From: Umbilicaria muhlenbergii
Lineage: Eukaryota > Ascomycota > Lecanoromycetes > Umbilicariales > Umbilicariaceae
Direction of reading: 5' to 3'
Length of the DNA stretch: 64,000 nucleotides
Assembly (NCBI GenBank): GCA_000611775.1
Contig: KK106981.1
Coordinates: 5,582,927 to 5,646,926 of the forward strand
Part shown: positions 1 through 11,880 of the stretch, one piece after another
Layout: each line of letters starts with the position of its first letter
Numbering within the stretch: position 1 is the first letter of the stretch
Notes under the pieces: generated by a model
What the model saw: the letters and a program-made list of their open reading frames with translations, nothing else
What the model was told of the DNA's origin: nothing
Database searches by the model: none
Program-made: the position numbers and the translations under genes

Positions 1-2
1 TG

Positions 3-3000
3 GTGCGGGTACGGGAGCTCATTGGTGCTGCCGGCGACCGGGTTGATACGCTTCACGGAATCTCTGCTGGCCTGTCTTTGCACGATACGGTTGTACCTCC
101 AGAGATCTCTGATATGTCCGCCAATACAAATGGAAAGCTCGCCAAGCCTGCATCATCAGGAGCGGCCCATGCCATGGTGGATTACGACTTCGATGCTCCA
201 GCCTCCGTGCGGACACTTCTCCCAAAAGAGCAAACCCCAGCACCAAAGACCGTAAAAGCTATAAGTGTGTCGCCATGGAATCCGCCACCACAGCATCTAC
301 GTCAGCAAGGTCACCTCCTTTACCTTCAGGTTACTACCAATGAGGGCGAACAGTATCAAATTACATCTCATGTCTCGGGGTTCTTCGTGAACAAATCCTC
401 TAATAGCAAATTTGATCCCTTTCCACGACCTCAGCCCAAGAACGCTTCATCCCATTCTCTATTTACTCTAATCTCTAATCTCTCACCGTCCTTTATCAGC
501 TCGTTCAACTCACTACAAGATTTCAATGGCACTCGGGACCCTCTGACAACCTTCCAACCGTCGAACGCTTTAGCCTCCAACCCTTGGCTCGTTGCTCCTG
601 CAACATCAGCACTCTCAGCCCATCAGCCAGATCTTACACGGACACAAGAGACATACCTCGTTGCTGGCGTGGATAACACGGAGACCCTACGGGATTGGAA
701 CGAAGAATTCCAGTCTACTCGAGAACTGCCAAGGGAAACAGTCCAAGACCGAGTTTTTAGGGAGAGACTTACCTCGAAGCTCTTTGCCGATTACAACGAA
801 GCTGCCGCCAAAGGCGCTGTATTGGTCGCGCGGGGCGAAGTTGCGCCACTCAATCCCACTGAAAGCAGAGATGCTCAGATATTCGTATACAACAACGTGT
901 TTTTCTCATTTGGAGCCGACGGTGTGGGTACATTCACTACAGAAGGAGGCGACGAGGCTGCGCGTGTTGCTGTTGGCAAAGACGTCATAGGGGTTAGAGC
1001 CGTCAACCAGCTTGACATTGCGGGTTTATTCACCCCTGGAACCGTTGTCGTGGACTATATGGGAAAACGTCTTGTTGGACAGAGCATCGTGCCCGGAATT
1101 TTCAAGCAACGAGAACCCGGCGAAAACCAGATCGACTATGGAGGTGTGGAGGGTAGGGATGTTGTAGCCGAAAATGAGGTATTTGTGCCAGTCTTCTCGA
1201 AGCTCTCGAAAGCTCTCCGGGTCAAGAAACACGCTGTCTGGGATAAGGAGGGCAAAAAGCACGTACTTGAAGGCAGTGTCGAGACCAAGGGCCTCCTGGG
1301 GACGGACGGCAGAAAGTATGTTCTTGATCTGTACAGACTGACGCCATTAGATATATCGTGGCTCGAGCAACACTGGAACGAGTCATCGGAGGGAGAAGAT
1401 AGCTCGAAGACGAAGAGTTACCCACACCGCATGACTGTTCTCAGACCCGAGTTGATAGAAGCATACTGGAGGCTTAAGATGGGAGACTATGTTAAAGAAG
1501 AAGTCGAAAAGCGGCGAAGCGCGCCCAAAGATGTTAAAGCGGTAGAGCAACATAACGGAGCCGAGGAAGAGCACGCCAATGCTGTTGGAGCTGAGCCATA
1601 TGGCGCGGATGAGTCGAGCGCGACGAATGGTGGGATCACCAACGGAGTCAAGCCGGACGGCACGGGTGAAGCTGCTACGAACAACGGCGACAATGTGAAG
1701 AACGGCAGAGAGCAGGATCGAGTTGACATCTCAGGTTTCAGTTTAGCACTCAATCCAGACGTCTTTTGTGGCCAAGTTCCTCAAACCGATGAAGAAAAAG
1801 ATGAATGGGCCAAGGACGAGCAAGAGGTCAGAGCTGTTTGTGACTTCTTGCACCAGAAGGTGCTCCCAGAGCTGGTATGCACATAGATAGGGCTTTTAGG
1901 CTGGATAGGGACTTACTGACGATTTATGGTATAGGCTCACGACCTCAGAGAAGGCGAAGTTGGATTCCCCATGGATGGTCAATCCATGAGCCGACTGATG
2001 CATAAGCGAGGTATCAATATAAGATATCTCGGCCAAGTTGCAACCCTTGCTCGGGAGCAAGGTTCCCGCTTGCAAGCTCTCAATGCATTGGCAGTGCAGG
2101 AAATGGTGGCCCGCGCATTCAAGCACATCGCCAACCGCTACATGAAAGACCTCCCAGTGGTGTTTGCAGGAGCCTGTCTTGCTCATTTGCTTAACTGCTT
2201 GTTAGGCACGGGGCTCAACGAAGCACCAAAAGCGCAGGTCGATGAGGATCTCAGATCACTCTACACTGATGCGGAATACTCATTCGTAAAGGTGACTCCA
2301 AAGAGCTTGAGATCAGACATCCAAAGCCAGGTACAACTCCGCTACAGACATAACCTTGACGACGACTGGACTTCCACTATCAAGCATGTCCAATTACTTC
2401 GAGAAGCAGCTCTCAAATTGGGTTTACAGCTGAAAGCCAAAGACTACGAGTTTGTTCCAAAGACTTCGAATCCTAGTGGACCAGAACAGACTATGGCCAA
2501 CGGAGATGTCGCAACCCCTGTCGCTAATGGTCATGTTACCAACGGGGTGAGCAGCAAGAAAAAGAAAAAGAACGGTGGCCATAGCCCACCCCCGTCAGCT
2601 ACCTCGATTGTGTCCGCGCCACCTCTCACCTTCGTTGCTGAGGACGTCCTGAATATCGTGCCAATTGTCAAGGATGCCTGTCCACGAAGCACGCTTGCTG
2701 AGGAAGCTCTGGAAGCTGGTCGGATCTCAATGATGCAAAATCAAAGGGAACTTGGCCAGGAGCTACTACTCGAATCGCTCTCGCTACACGAGCAGATCTA
2801 TGGTATTTTACACCCTGAAGTGGCAAGGGTATACCATCAGCTATCGATGTTATACTACCAGCTCGATGAAAAGAACGCGGCAGTTGAATTGGCCCGCAAG
2901 GCTGTCATCGTTTCTGAACGTACATTGGGTATCGATTCCAACGAAACAATCCTGAGCTATCTTAATCTTGGTCTCTTTGAGCACGCTAACAACAACACCA

Positions 3001-3665
3001 ACATGGCACTATTCTACATACGACATGCCTTGGAGCTGTGGAAGGTCATATACGGCCTAAAGCATCCAGACTCAATTACGACTATCAACAACGCCGCCGT
3101 GATGCTCCAAAACTTGAAGCACTACCACGAATCACGACTATGGTTCGAGACTTCTCTTGCCATTAGCGAAGAAGTGTCAGGCAAGCAATCAGTCAACACT
3201 GCTACCCTGTCATTCCAACTCGCGCAAGCACTGGCTCTTGATCAGGAGCCGAAGGGTGCGGTCAACCGTATGCGTGACGCTTACAATGTGTTCCTGGCTC
3301 TACTCGGCCCGGACGATCGAAACACGAAAGAATCCGAGAGCTGGCTAGAGCAGCTAACACAGAATGCTGTACAAATAGCTAAACACGCTAAGGATTTGCA
3401 AGCCCGAAAAATCCGACGGGTTCAATTCAATCCTAAGGTCACGCTTGCCACTCGCCCGCAACCTCAGGTGGGCCAGTCCTCGTCAGATGCAGCGAATGGG
3501 CGAGATCCTAGAAATACCATCGGTCTTGACTCTCGGAGCATCGACGAGTTGATGAAGTTCATCGAAGAAGGCGGAGAGACTTCAAAGAGGACTCCGGCGA
3601 AGAAGCGGACAAACCGAAATAACCCCAAACGTCGAGGGGGCGCAATGCTCGGCGCGCAAGCATGA
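3..3665 (+). CDS. clu1: Clustered mitochondria protein CLU1 (eIF3-associated), 5' end outside window
   Basis: Cytosolic CLU/clueless family protein. It is needed for normal distribution of mitochondria, binds mRNAs and ribosomes, and was once listed as eIF3 subunit TIF31. Exons are 3-1874 and 1935-3665, about 1200 residues here. The 60-nt intron (GTATGC..ATAG) removes an in-frame stop and restores the conserved stretch ending HKRGINIRYLG. Order: the tail of the CLU N-terminal domain (VRVRELIGAAGDR), the central CLU domain at about residues 230-440, a poorly conserved acidic linker, the eIF3-p135-like block, then C-terminal TPR-type helices at about residues 870-1080 (LSLHEQIYG..HPEVARVYHQLS). 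The end is basic (KKRTNRNNPKRRGG). The codon at position 3 is GTG inside the domain, so the true start lies upstream of the window. Identity is secure. Confidence 0.96.
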
Positions 3666-4472
3666 GCAAAATCCCATTTGTATTATATGGATTCGGTAAT
3701 GTTGGCGAGGTATATATGGCTGAAAGGGCCACTCCACTTCTTGTACACACGGCTTGTATATTGCATCCGCGAGCTCGCATCGTTGCATGATGCTCCTGTA
3801 TCGCCGCTCCGGTCAAGGATCTGTGCATATTCATTTTGTATTATCAAAAGTAGTAGGAGATATGGTGGATATAGGCTCTGTTTTCTTCCAATTCTCCACA
3901 CCAAGCATTCAAGGTGGTTAAGATACTCTCCCAGCTCAACGTATGTTTTATTAGGTTGGCAATGAATAATATGGCCGAAGCTTGCCCAAACTACTCGTCT
4001 CAGAATCTGTCCACATGGTAGAACAGGCTTGAGTGGATATGTTTGACACATATTTGTCACTCAATAGTCGCAAGTCGATAGTACAGGAATAGACAATAGA
4101 GCTGTGACATCGTTGATGTCTCAAGGGGTTTACCGGTCAAGCCGGTGTCGAGGAGATATTGCACTCTTGGCTTCTTTCGGCTACCGTTGCTAGCTCGTAG
4201 TGCTTGTCTGCTTTGTTTATTTCGTCGCAACTCTTAACATCGAAGCCTGGTTCCAGCATCATTGCTTCAATGTACTCTACTTTGCATAGGTAATAGCTTT
4301 TGCCCCTTGCTTATGGCCATGCTACTATTGCTCAGCATTTAACAACACTAAGTTGCTCAAAAGTGTCACTTACAACACAAGGTAAAGCCCCATTTGTTAC
4401 TTGCCGCTGCGCCACGCTGCTCTTAGCTTACTGTGCCCGCAGCAATATATTCTATATTATAAGGCTCCCTAC
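3666..4472. other. Intergenic: CLU1 3' UTR and upstream region of next gene
   Basis: About 800 nt without a supportable gene. It is AT-richer than the flanking coding sequence and holds only short, mutually overlapping frames on both strands with no recognisable domain. The last 150 nt, which include TATATTCTATATTATAA at about 4446-4462, probably carry the promoter or leader of the gene at 4473. Confidence 0.5.
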
Positions 4473-7262
4473 ATGGAGACCACGCCAGGTTTTACGCCTG
4501 TTCGTCGCCGTAAACAACCGCAGTACAATGAATCTCCGGCGTCGAGCGTACATGCGCCATGGACAACCGCCCGATGCAACCGATTACTACGTCCTATCGC
4601 CTCTAGAATAGCACTTCTTCGCAAAAATAGTTACCAGACTACCAACAATGATGTGCCGATAGTTCGGGGAAATCAGAATCGGCAAGCTGAGCACGTAGAT
4701 GATCGTGGGCAGCCGCTAGATACAATACTGGCAAACAAACAGGAAGTGGGACAGCCTGTTGGAGCAGCATCATACCGACACGATCCGGATTGGTTACCAA
4801 GTCCCGTACTACGGAGGAAGATCAAACATACATACTCTGGCAGATGCGGTGGGCAGACTGCGAAACACACTGGAGCCAAGCGCCAATGTCTAGATTTGGC
4901 TCTACCGGGGGACGGTGCTCTGGGAGTATCTACATATGGCGAGTATGACTACACACAGGATTTATCAGCCATTCAGCAGGACGCAAATAAGGGACAACAT
5001 TCTGGAGGGCCAGCATGCAAACAGATGGAGGTCTCGTCAACAGAAAGTCAAAGAAACCCTTGTCGATCGTCGCGCAATCGGGATCCTGTCTCAGACACGC
5101 GGGAGTCGTTTAGGAAGCTGGCAAGAACGGTCTCGCCATCTCATTGGACGCTGATCAATGGTCTCTATGACGGGCTTCACGCGCTCCTAAAAGCGACCTC
5201 GCGAAGTAAATCATCAAGCACTCACGGCGCACGCTCACTACTCGCAACATCTCTAAGGAGAATACCCGAATACATTGCTGCAGAGCAGGAATGGCACGAT
5301 CAAGAGAATCTAGACGACGACTTGGATATGTCATCAATCGTCTACAGTGATTTGGAATCTTTTGGCTCCTCTGGTGCACCGGGTTGGAAGCCACTGAGGG
5401 AGGTCGTACGAAGTCACGGCGTGACCTTGCTGGGAGAGGCGATCAGGGATGATCTGGTGAAGCAGGACATAGCCCGAGGTCTCATCCTTCTCTGCCTTCA
5501 ATCATCCGCTTTTGACGAAGCCCAACATCTGGTTGAGTGCATCATTGCTGTTGCGGGACAATTGCGGAAACCATCAACAGCTAGCGCGAAGCTGTTCGAG
5601 GTAGAAGAATCTGCCTGCTTAAGTACGTTGGACCTCTTTGCAAGGAGGACCGGTCGGTTTCACGTGCAATTCCGGCACCTCACAACGTTACTCAACAGCG
5701 GCTGCTTGCCAATCGAGTGGATCTCGACAACTGACTTTGTGACTTGCTGGAAGCGGGTGATCTTTTCGATATCCAGGGAGGACGATCATGCCGGCGACGC
5801 AAGTCATCTGCTCCAAACCGCAATTTCACTATCTTACGGTGGCCTGAAAGCCACAGCAAGTTCACGAATCCATGATCTACGGTCAAAACTTCATGTCAAT
5901 GCCAATACTCTGGACTTCGAGAGCCTGGAAGCGGTAAACATTTCTTGCCCGACCCTCGGATCGCAATCGGACCCTGCTTCCGATCGCAGTTCAGCACCAT
6001 TTCATATGCAAAAATCGCTGAACGCGACTATGTCAGGTCTATTAATCTTTCTATGCTCTACTATACTACAACCCTCGCCGGCAATGAGCTCAATATCGAA
6101 GGGGCCCTACAATGGCAGCTTAATTGCTCTGCGTTACCTTGCGCTAGACGCACAACAATCATGCAAATTATCACAGATGGAGACCAAATCAAGTCAATCC
6201 ACGTTCAGTGCAGAAAGAGCCGTTTTGCTGCTGCTGGCCGATGCCTTGGTAGGATTACCACCGAGCAGCTATGATAAGGAAATCGTACACGACAAACTTG
6301 CAGAGATAAACGAAGTAGTAGAGACCAACTCCAAATCAGCTGTTGAGGACATCTACACTCCGTTTCTGTGTGCTGTAGTGCAGTGCTGTGAGCGAGGCTC
6401 TCCGGGTGGGGCATTCGAGCGCCTGCGAAGTGTTGTACACGAACTGGCCGAGGTATCAAGGTCCCGCGATATCGAGCCTGCTACGCGAAAGCTCTGTGGA
6501 CGTGTTGCTGTGAACACAGCTCTCGAATTCGCCGAAGGAACAGGTCAAGCCAAACACCTCGAATGGGCTCTGGATGTTGAAGACAGCGTCGACGGCTACG
6601 ACGCAAGACTGACTTCTCGAACACCAGCCAAGACTCCGGCACGGGCAGCAAACAAGTTAGCTAATGGCTATCGATGGGAAGAGGGTCTTTGTGAGTGGAT
6701 CGCGAGAACACCAGCTTTGCTCGTGAGAAACTCCGGCTTTGTGGACGAGACGTCCGAGGATTCCTCTTCGGAAAGGGACTCTTCAACTACAAATCCAGTA
6801 GGTATTTCAAAGATATCGCCGTATGAACCACATGCTAGTAGAACACGGTGGGCGAGTAGAGAGGCCGGCCACGACTACGGTCATTGTCATCAGAACCGTG
6901 CTCAGGACCGTGCCCCGTGTGAAGCTGACGAGCTTCTCACCAAGCACACTGTACGAGGACGGAGATGTGGCAACGCCAGCAAAAGCGGGGCCCAAATCCT
7001 TCGCAAGCGGGTGTTCATGGAGGTGTACATGGATGACGACGACGAGGACGAGCTGTCAACACCCGAGTCTTCGCAGGAGCATTCGAAGACGGGGCGCCGG
7101 CCACTTCATGAGATTCGCAATTATGGCGCGGTGAACGTTTGCAGGGGCACGGCCACCAGGCGGGGCAAAGGCTCGGTCGAGATTCAGAAACAAAGCACAT
7201 CGCGGCCCCGGTTGGCTCGCATGAAGCACGAAGATGAGAGTGAGGACGAATTGGGTATCTGA
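4473..7262 (+). CDS. Hypothetical protein, ~929 aa, helical middle and disordered ends
   Basis: One uninterrupted frame. I chose the ATG at 4473 (METTPGFTPVRRR) over the in-frame ATG at 4401 because the latter falls in a TATA-like, non-coding-looking stretch. Residues 1-200 are basic and low complexity. About residues 205-700 look like a helical repeat fold (HWTLINGLYDGLHALLK, DIARGLILLCLQ, RAVLLLLADALVG). The C-terminal 150 residues are disordered, with an acidic patch MDDDDEDELS followed by GRRPLHEIR and an acidic end DESEDELGI. I do not recognise a family. The mixture of a helical core and charged tails would suit a nuclear protein, but that is only a guess. An overlapping frame at 6823-7134 is open too, so a missed intron near 6800 cannot be excluded. 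Confidence 0.7.
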   Translation: METTPGFTPVRRRKQPQYNESPASSVHAPWTTARCNRLLRPIASRIALLRKNSYQTTNNDVPIVRGNQNRQAEHVDDRGQPLDTILANKQEVGQPVGAASYRHDPDWLPSPVLRRKIKHTYSGRCGGQTAKHTGAKRQCLDLALPGDGALGVSTYGEYDYTQDLSAIQQDANKGQHSGGPACKQMEVSSTESQRNPCRSSRNRDPVSDTRESFRKLARTVSPSHWTLINGLYDGLHALLKATSRSKSSSTHGARSLLATSLRRIPEYIAAEQEWHDQENLDDDLDMSSIVYSDLESFGSSGAPGWKPLREVVRSHGVTLLGEAIRDDLVKQDIARGLILLCLQSSAFDEAQHLVECIIAVAGQLRKPSTASAKLFEVEESACLSTLDLFARRTGRFHVQFRHLTTLLNSGCLPIEWISTTDFVTCWKRVIFSISREDDHAGDASHLLQTAISLSYGGLKATASSRIHDLRSKLHVNANTLDFESLEAVNISCPTLGSQSDPASDRSSAPFHMQKSLNATMSGLLIFLCSTILQPSPAMSSISKGPYNGSLIALRYLALDAQQSCKLSQMETKSSQSTFSAERAVLLLLADALVGLPPSSYDKEIVHDKLAEINEVVETNSKSAVEDIYTPFLCAVVQCCERGSPGGAFERLRSVVHELAEVSRSRDIEPATRKLCGRVAVNTALEFAEGTGQAKHLEWALDVEDSVDGYDARLTSRTPAKTPARAANKLANGYRWEEGLCEWIARTPALLVRNSGFVDETSEDSSSERDSSTTNPVGISKISPYEPHASRTRWASREAGHDYGHCHQNRAQDRAPCEADELLTKHTVRGRRCGNASKSGAQILRKRVFMEVYMDDDDEDELSTPESSQEHSKTGRRPLHEIRNYGAVNVCRGTATRRGKGSVEIQKQSTSRPRLARMKHEDESEDELGI

Positions 7263-8925
7263 TGTCCACTCGGGCTCTGGAGCTCTATATTTCTTCTTGC
7301 ATCTTCACGGTTTTGATCGTGGTGGCTATTGGACATGGGGTTGGGAAGGGCACGCACAGGAGTTTCGGCATTACTGTTCACTTCGAGGGAGCCGCTGGAC
7401 ACCAACATTCTTCGAGTTTGGCGTTCAGTACTATAGCCATGCCACTTGAACAGTAGACACACAAGTAATACCCCCGCTCGTCACTTGCAATGGTGCCTGT
7501 TAAGTGATAAGCACCGCAATTGCTCTCGGGGACGTGGCAGAACTGTAATCTCTCCAAGACGAAGCTTGACCTGCTCCTGGTAGGATCCGACTGCGCTGCA
7601 CACGGCACCCAATGTCGATGAGGGTGAAATTTCAGGACAGCCACGGACATGTCTGTGCTTCCCCAAGATGCAGGATCCAGGTAGGAGCGTTACAGCTGGT
7701 CACTCGAAACGGGGGAGTTGAACTGGATAACAAGCAATTGGGGGGGGGGCGTCACGACGTTGCAGCAGAACATGGATTTGAGATGAAATGCTGTCTTGAT
7801 AGGCATCTGCTCTCCGAGAGGCTGGTTGCTGGAATGAGACAGGACCCGACGCCCCTTGCCGATGCACGTCTCGAGGCCGGATGTGTGATGGCGTTGAAGC
7901 GTGACATCTGATCGGGATCAGACACGCCCAGAACGCCCCCAGGCAGGAGCTAAAGCACATTCACGGAGTGGAGTCTGAAGAAAACAGGCATCAACAGGCT
8001 CGAATGCTGGAAAGGGGAAGGCTGGAGCGGTCCTCAGGCCAGCAAGGACAGCCTCGGGAGCCGTGTTTGCCCTTCTGATCCCTGCTAGTCAGGAACACAA
8101 AGAAGCGAACCAGTCCTATGGCATGATTCACCCCGCGACCCTGGCAGGATCGGTTTCACCATCGGCCGCGCGCCAGGGGATCCGCCCACCGAGCATGTCT
8201 TGGCACATCCGGTGGTGCTGAATGCCTGGATCGACGCCCTTGGGCGAAACAGGGTCGACAGCTCACTGCGCAACACCATTACCTTAATTATTGCTGGCTG
8301 ACGACGGCCTTGAAACGCGTGCATTCCCTTTCTCATTTACGGCCTAGGTGCTCGGCAACGCATCACTTGCCTCTCGTTTGACTTCGCCCTTGACTCCAAC
8401 ACCACTCTGCACACTCGTTTTTCACTGCCGTGTGGAGTTGATCCTCACACGACACGCCGCCTGGAGCACTCCTTACCTTCATGGGTGATCGTGTCTGAGA
8501 CGACTCCAACACAGCTATCGATCCAGGTGCCGCCATTCCTTAGACGTGCAAAATCACGGCTCAGCCGGTGGTGGAATCGCTCGATTCAACTCGGAGCCAT
8601 TCGCGCTCGCTCGCAACTTCCAGCGTCTTCCCTCCAACCGATAACCGACAAGATCTCCTCCTTCACCACGCCGCGAACTCACAGCTTGAACATTACGCAA
8701 CGAGTCTGAGCCTTGCTCAAGCTGTACAGTCATTTTTCTGACTCCTTCGCAACTTGCAGTCTGCTTCCTTTACAACGCTCTTTACTAGCATCGTTTGACG
8801 ACTTCAACAAGCACATTCTTGAACGGCCAGCCGCTCTCCACACTCGTACGAGTACACACGATCATTCATACGACCGACTTGCCGGCAAGTCTCGATTTCT
8901 TTCGGATCACTGCCTCTGTCATAGA
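7263..8925. other. Intergenic: long leader/promoter of ferric reductase
   Basis: 1.66 kb without a supportable gene. It contains a G10 run near 7741 and several 60-100 codon frames that overlap each other on both strands and carry no domain. From about 8340 to 8925 the strand becomes pyrimidine-rich (CTC, TTC, ACTCC), as is usual for fungal promoters and 5' leaders. An upstream frame continuous with the ferric reductase begins at 8713 but lacks the signal peptide position expected of the family. I see no iron-responsive GATA cluster that I would defend. Confidence 0.4.
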
Positions 8926-10865
8926 ATGGTAGAGATATCATCTGCGATGATGTCGACGTTCAACAACCACTTGCTGGTGCTGGGGGCTTTGATCAGCGTC
9001 GTTCTGGGAGAGGGAACATCACAGGGAGGACAGTCCACCGGCAAACCTGCTACCAGTGGAAGCGGCGGTAGCAGTGGCGGAGGCGGAGGTGGTGGACCGA
9101 GTGCTGCAAACGCAAACGCAATCAACGTCGACAACGAGCTTTTTGCGAGGTACATCCTCATGTCGCTCGCCGCCGTCGTGGGCGCCATTGCGATCTATCG
9201 AACCATCCTTTATGCAGTTCGCTACGTTCGAACGCTCACTTGCCTCAACAATGATACCCAGAGATACTTCAAACGGCCGAATCCAACCTTCGCCGGCATC
9301 AAGGAGCATTTCTTGTATGCACCACTCTTCCGTACACGTCATCTTCGAGAGATACGCCTGTCATCGGCGCTGAGCTTGTATACTCTACCCACCCGCTTCC
9401 AAAGCGTCTTCCTTGCCGGTGTCATTGGTATGAATGTCGCCCTCTGTTGTATCGGCATCGAATGGCATGGACCGCAGACACTGCTTTTAGGACACCTACG
9501 AAACCGTACCGGTACCCTTGCGATGGTCAACATGATTCCGTTGGTTGTCATGGGCGGTCGCAACAATCCTTTGATCGGTCTTCTCAACATCTCCTACGAT
9601 AGTTTCAACTTGATGCATCGCTGGTTTGGCCGTATGGTGGTTTTCCAGGTTCTTGCCCATACTGTAGCTTGGACGGTGACCAAAGTCCATAGTTCCGGCT
9701 GGATTGGGGTACATAAGGCTCTCATGAATTCCCAACTGATATATACTGGATTTATCGGTACAGTGGCAATGGTGGCAATCCTTTTACAAGCAAGCTCCAT
9801 TTTACGTCATGCATTCTACGAGACTTTCTTGCATCTGCATATCGCCCTGGTCATCTTATCCATAGTCGGTGTTTGGATTCATTTGGATGGGCTCCCTGCG
9901 AAGGACTATCTCAAGGCCGTCATTGTTCTCTGGGCCGCCGAGGTAAGACGATTGTTCTTCTCTTGTTGGCAACACGTACTGACAACCTCCAGCGATTCGT
10001 CCGCCTATGTTCTCTCATCTACCGGAACCTCGGCAAAGGAGGCACCAAAGCCATCGTCGAAGCCCTCCCCGGCGACGCCATCCGCGTCACCATGAAAATG
10101 GCCCGTCCCTGGACCTTCCGCCCCGGCCAACATGTGTACATCACCATGCCCACCGTCGGCCTCTGGACCTCGCACCCCTTCTCCGTCGCCTGGAGCGACG
10201 CCGAAGACCACCTCGACTCTGAAAAAGGCCTCGCCGTCTCCCGTCAAGACGTGCTCGCCCTGCAAAAAGCCACCATGTCGCTCATCATCCGCCGCCGCAC
10301 CGGCTTCACCAACGCCCTCTTCGAAAAAGCCCAGCGCTCCCCCTCCGGCCGCTTCACCCTCCCCGCCCTCGTCGAAGGCCCCTACGGCGGCCTCCACCCC
10401 TTGCACTCCTACGGCACCGTCCTCCTCTTCGCCGGCGGCGTCGGCATCACGCACCAAGTCCCGCACGTGCGCCACCTGGTCGCCGGCCACGCCGCCGGCA
10501 CCCTCGCCGCGCGCCGCGTCCTCCTCGTCTGGGTCATCCGCTCCCCCGAACACCTCGAGTGGATCCGACCGTGGATGACGTCCATCCTGGCCATGGACCA
10601 GCGCCGCGACGTGCTGCGCATCCAGCTGTTCGTCACGCGGCCGCGGAGCACCAAGGAGATCCACAGCCCGAGCGCGACGGTGCAGATGTTCCCCGGGCGG
10701 CCGAACGTGGATACGCTGGTGGGGATGGAGGCGGAGGGGCAGGTGGGGGCGATGGGAGTGAGTGTTTGTGGGACGGGCGGGTTGGCGGATGAGGTGAGGA
10801 GGGCGGTGCGGAGGAGGCAGGGGGTGGGGAATATCGATTTTGTGGAGGAGAGCTTTAGTTGGTAG
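8926..10865 (+). CDS. Ferric/cupric reductase transmembrane component (FRE family)
   Basis: Plasma-membrane flavocytochrome that moves electrons from NADPH through FAD and two hemes to extracellular Fe(III)/Cu(II), feeding high-affinity metal uptake. Exons 8926-9942 and 9993-10865, with a 50-nt GT..AG intron; 629 aa. ATGs at 8926, 8947 and 8950 all precede a hydrophobic signal segment (NNHLLVLGALISVVLG). A Gly-rich extracellular stretch follows, then about six or seven membrane helices. Heme ligands of the family are in place: H231 (MHRWFGR), H245 (LAHTVAW), H305 (HLHIAL) and H319 (VWIH), giving the usual 14-residue spacing twice. The FAD motif is H400-PFSVAW, with GPYGG after it. NADPH side: GGVGITH and VCGTGG, where most relatives have CGPG. 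The C-terminal DFVEESFSW is canonical. Codon use in exon 2 differs sharply from exon 1 (see findings). Confidence 0.95.
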
Positions 10866-11880
10866 ATTGAGTTGGGGGGAGGGTATGGGGGAGGAGGAGG
10901 AGAGTGGATGTTGAGGTCATTGATGGAGAAGGAGAGAGGGGATTGGTTTTTTTTTTTTGTGTGTAGATATTCTTTTTGGAACGGTCTGTGGAGGAGAGTG
11001 CATGCAACGGATGGATGCCGCGAGGGCTGGCTTTGGAACATGATGGATTATGAATTCTTTACATACAACTTCTTTCTCGACATGTGTTTCTCACGCACAT
11101 TTTTCAATGGACTATGTGACGGTAGAAGAGGAGAAAGTGGTGGAGGTAACTACGGTGCTATACATCAAAGATGACCGTAGCTAGCCCTCTTCTCCCTTCC
11201 TTCCCCTCTCCCCTTTCTCTCACTTTCCTCCACCATCCCCACTTCCCTATCCTTTCCCTCCTCTCCCAACCCCCCCTCCCTCCCACCAGTTAGTAATTAA
11301 ATATATACAACTCCCATCCTCCACCCTCCATCCTCCATCTCCAATAACAATAAGATCCAACGATAAAAAAACACATCCGAAGTGGAGCTGGGTATTTACT
11401 GAACAACTCCAAGACCAAACCAAACCGAACCAAACCGAACCAAACCAAAGAACCCCGGAGCCAGAGCCAGAATGCACAATTCCGCTGCCGATTCCGACCC
11501 CAAACCGCCCCGTGGGACCAAGCAAAAACCTCGCGCAAGCACGAACGGACCGAGCCTATCCGCGATTCCCCTCCGCCGGGCGTTGCGAGCTCCCGATCCC
11601 TTTCCCTCCCTCCCCGACTCCGTCCGTCCATCGAGAAGAGGAAGAGGAGGAGGTGTGTGCGATGACATCCAGTAATTAATATTATTTCCAACGCCTGCCC
11701 CCTCGACGCAGCCAATCCCAGTATCCGTCATTGGTCCGATGCCCCCCCCCGCCATCCCATCCCATCCCAGAAAACATTCACCCGGGTCATTGATGGATAC
11801 CCCCCACCCCCGGACCCCGCAAACCATAACCATGCCCGGCCCGAACCCAGAAAAAACGCCCCCGCCCCAGCCATGGATGA
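10866..11880. repeat. Convergent intergenic region, purine tract then pyrimidine tract, ACCAAACCGA repeats
   Basis: This lies between the 3' ends of the ferric reductase and stb3. The plus strand is purine-rich (GGAGGAGG, GGGGGA) from about 10770 to 10970, with a T10-type run near 10949. It is almost pure pyrimidine at about 11180-11340. At 11413-11449 there are imperfect tandem copies of an ACCAAACCGA-like unit. Long frames on the minus strand here (11247-12265) are low-complexity shadows of these tracts and of stb3. No gene supported. Confidence 0.6.

Noticed and set aside
10005-10664. 219-codon minus-strand frame rich in Asp/Glu/Gly/Ala
   Set aside because: Exact antisense of the C3-rich ferric reductase exon; a mirror artefact of strong GC3 bias.
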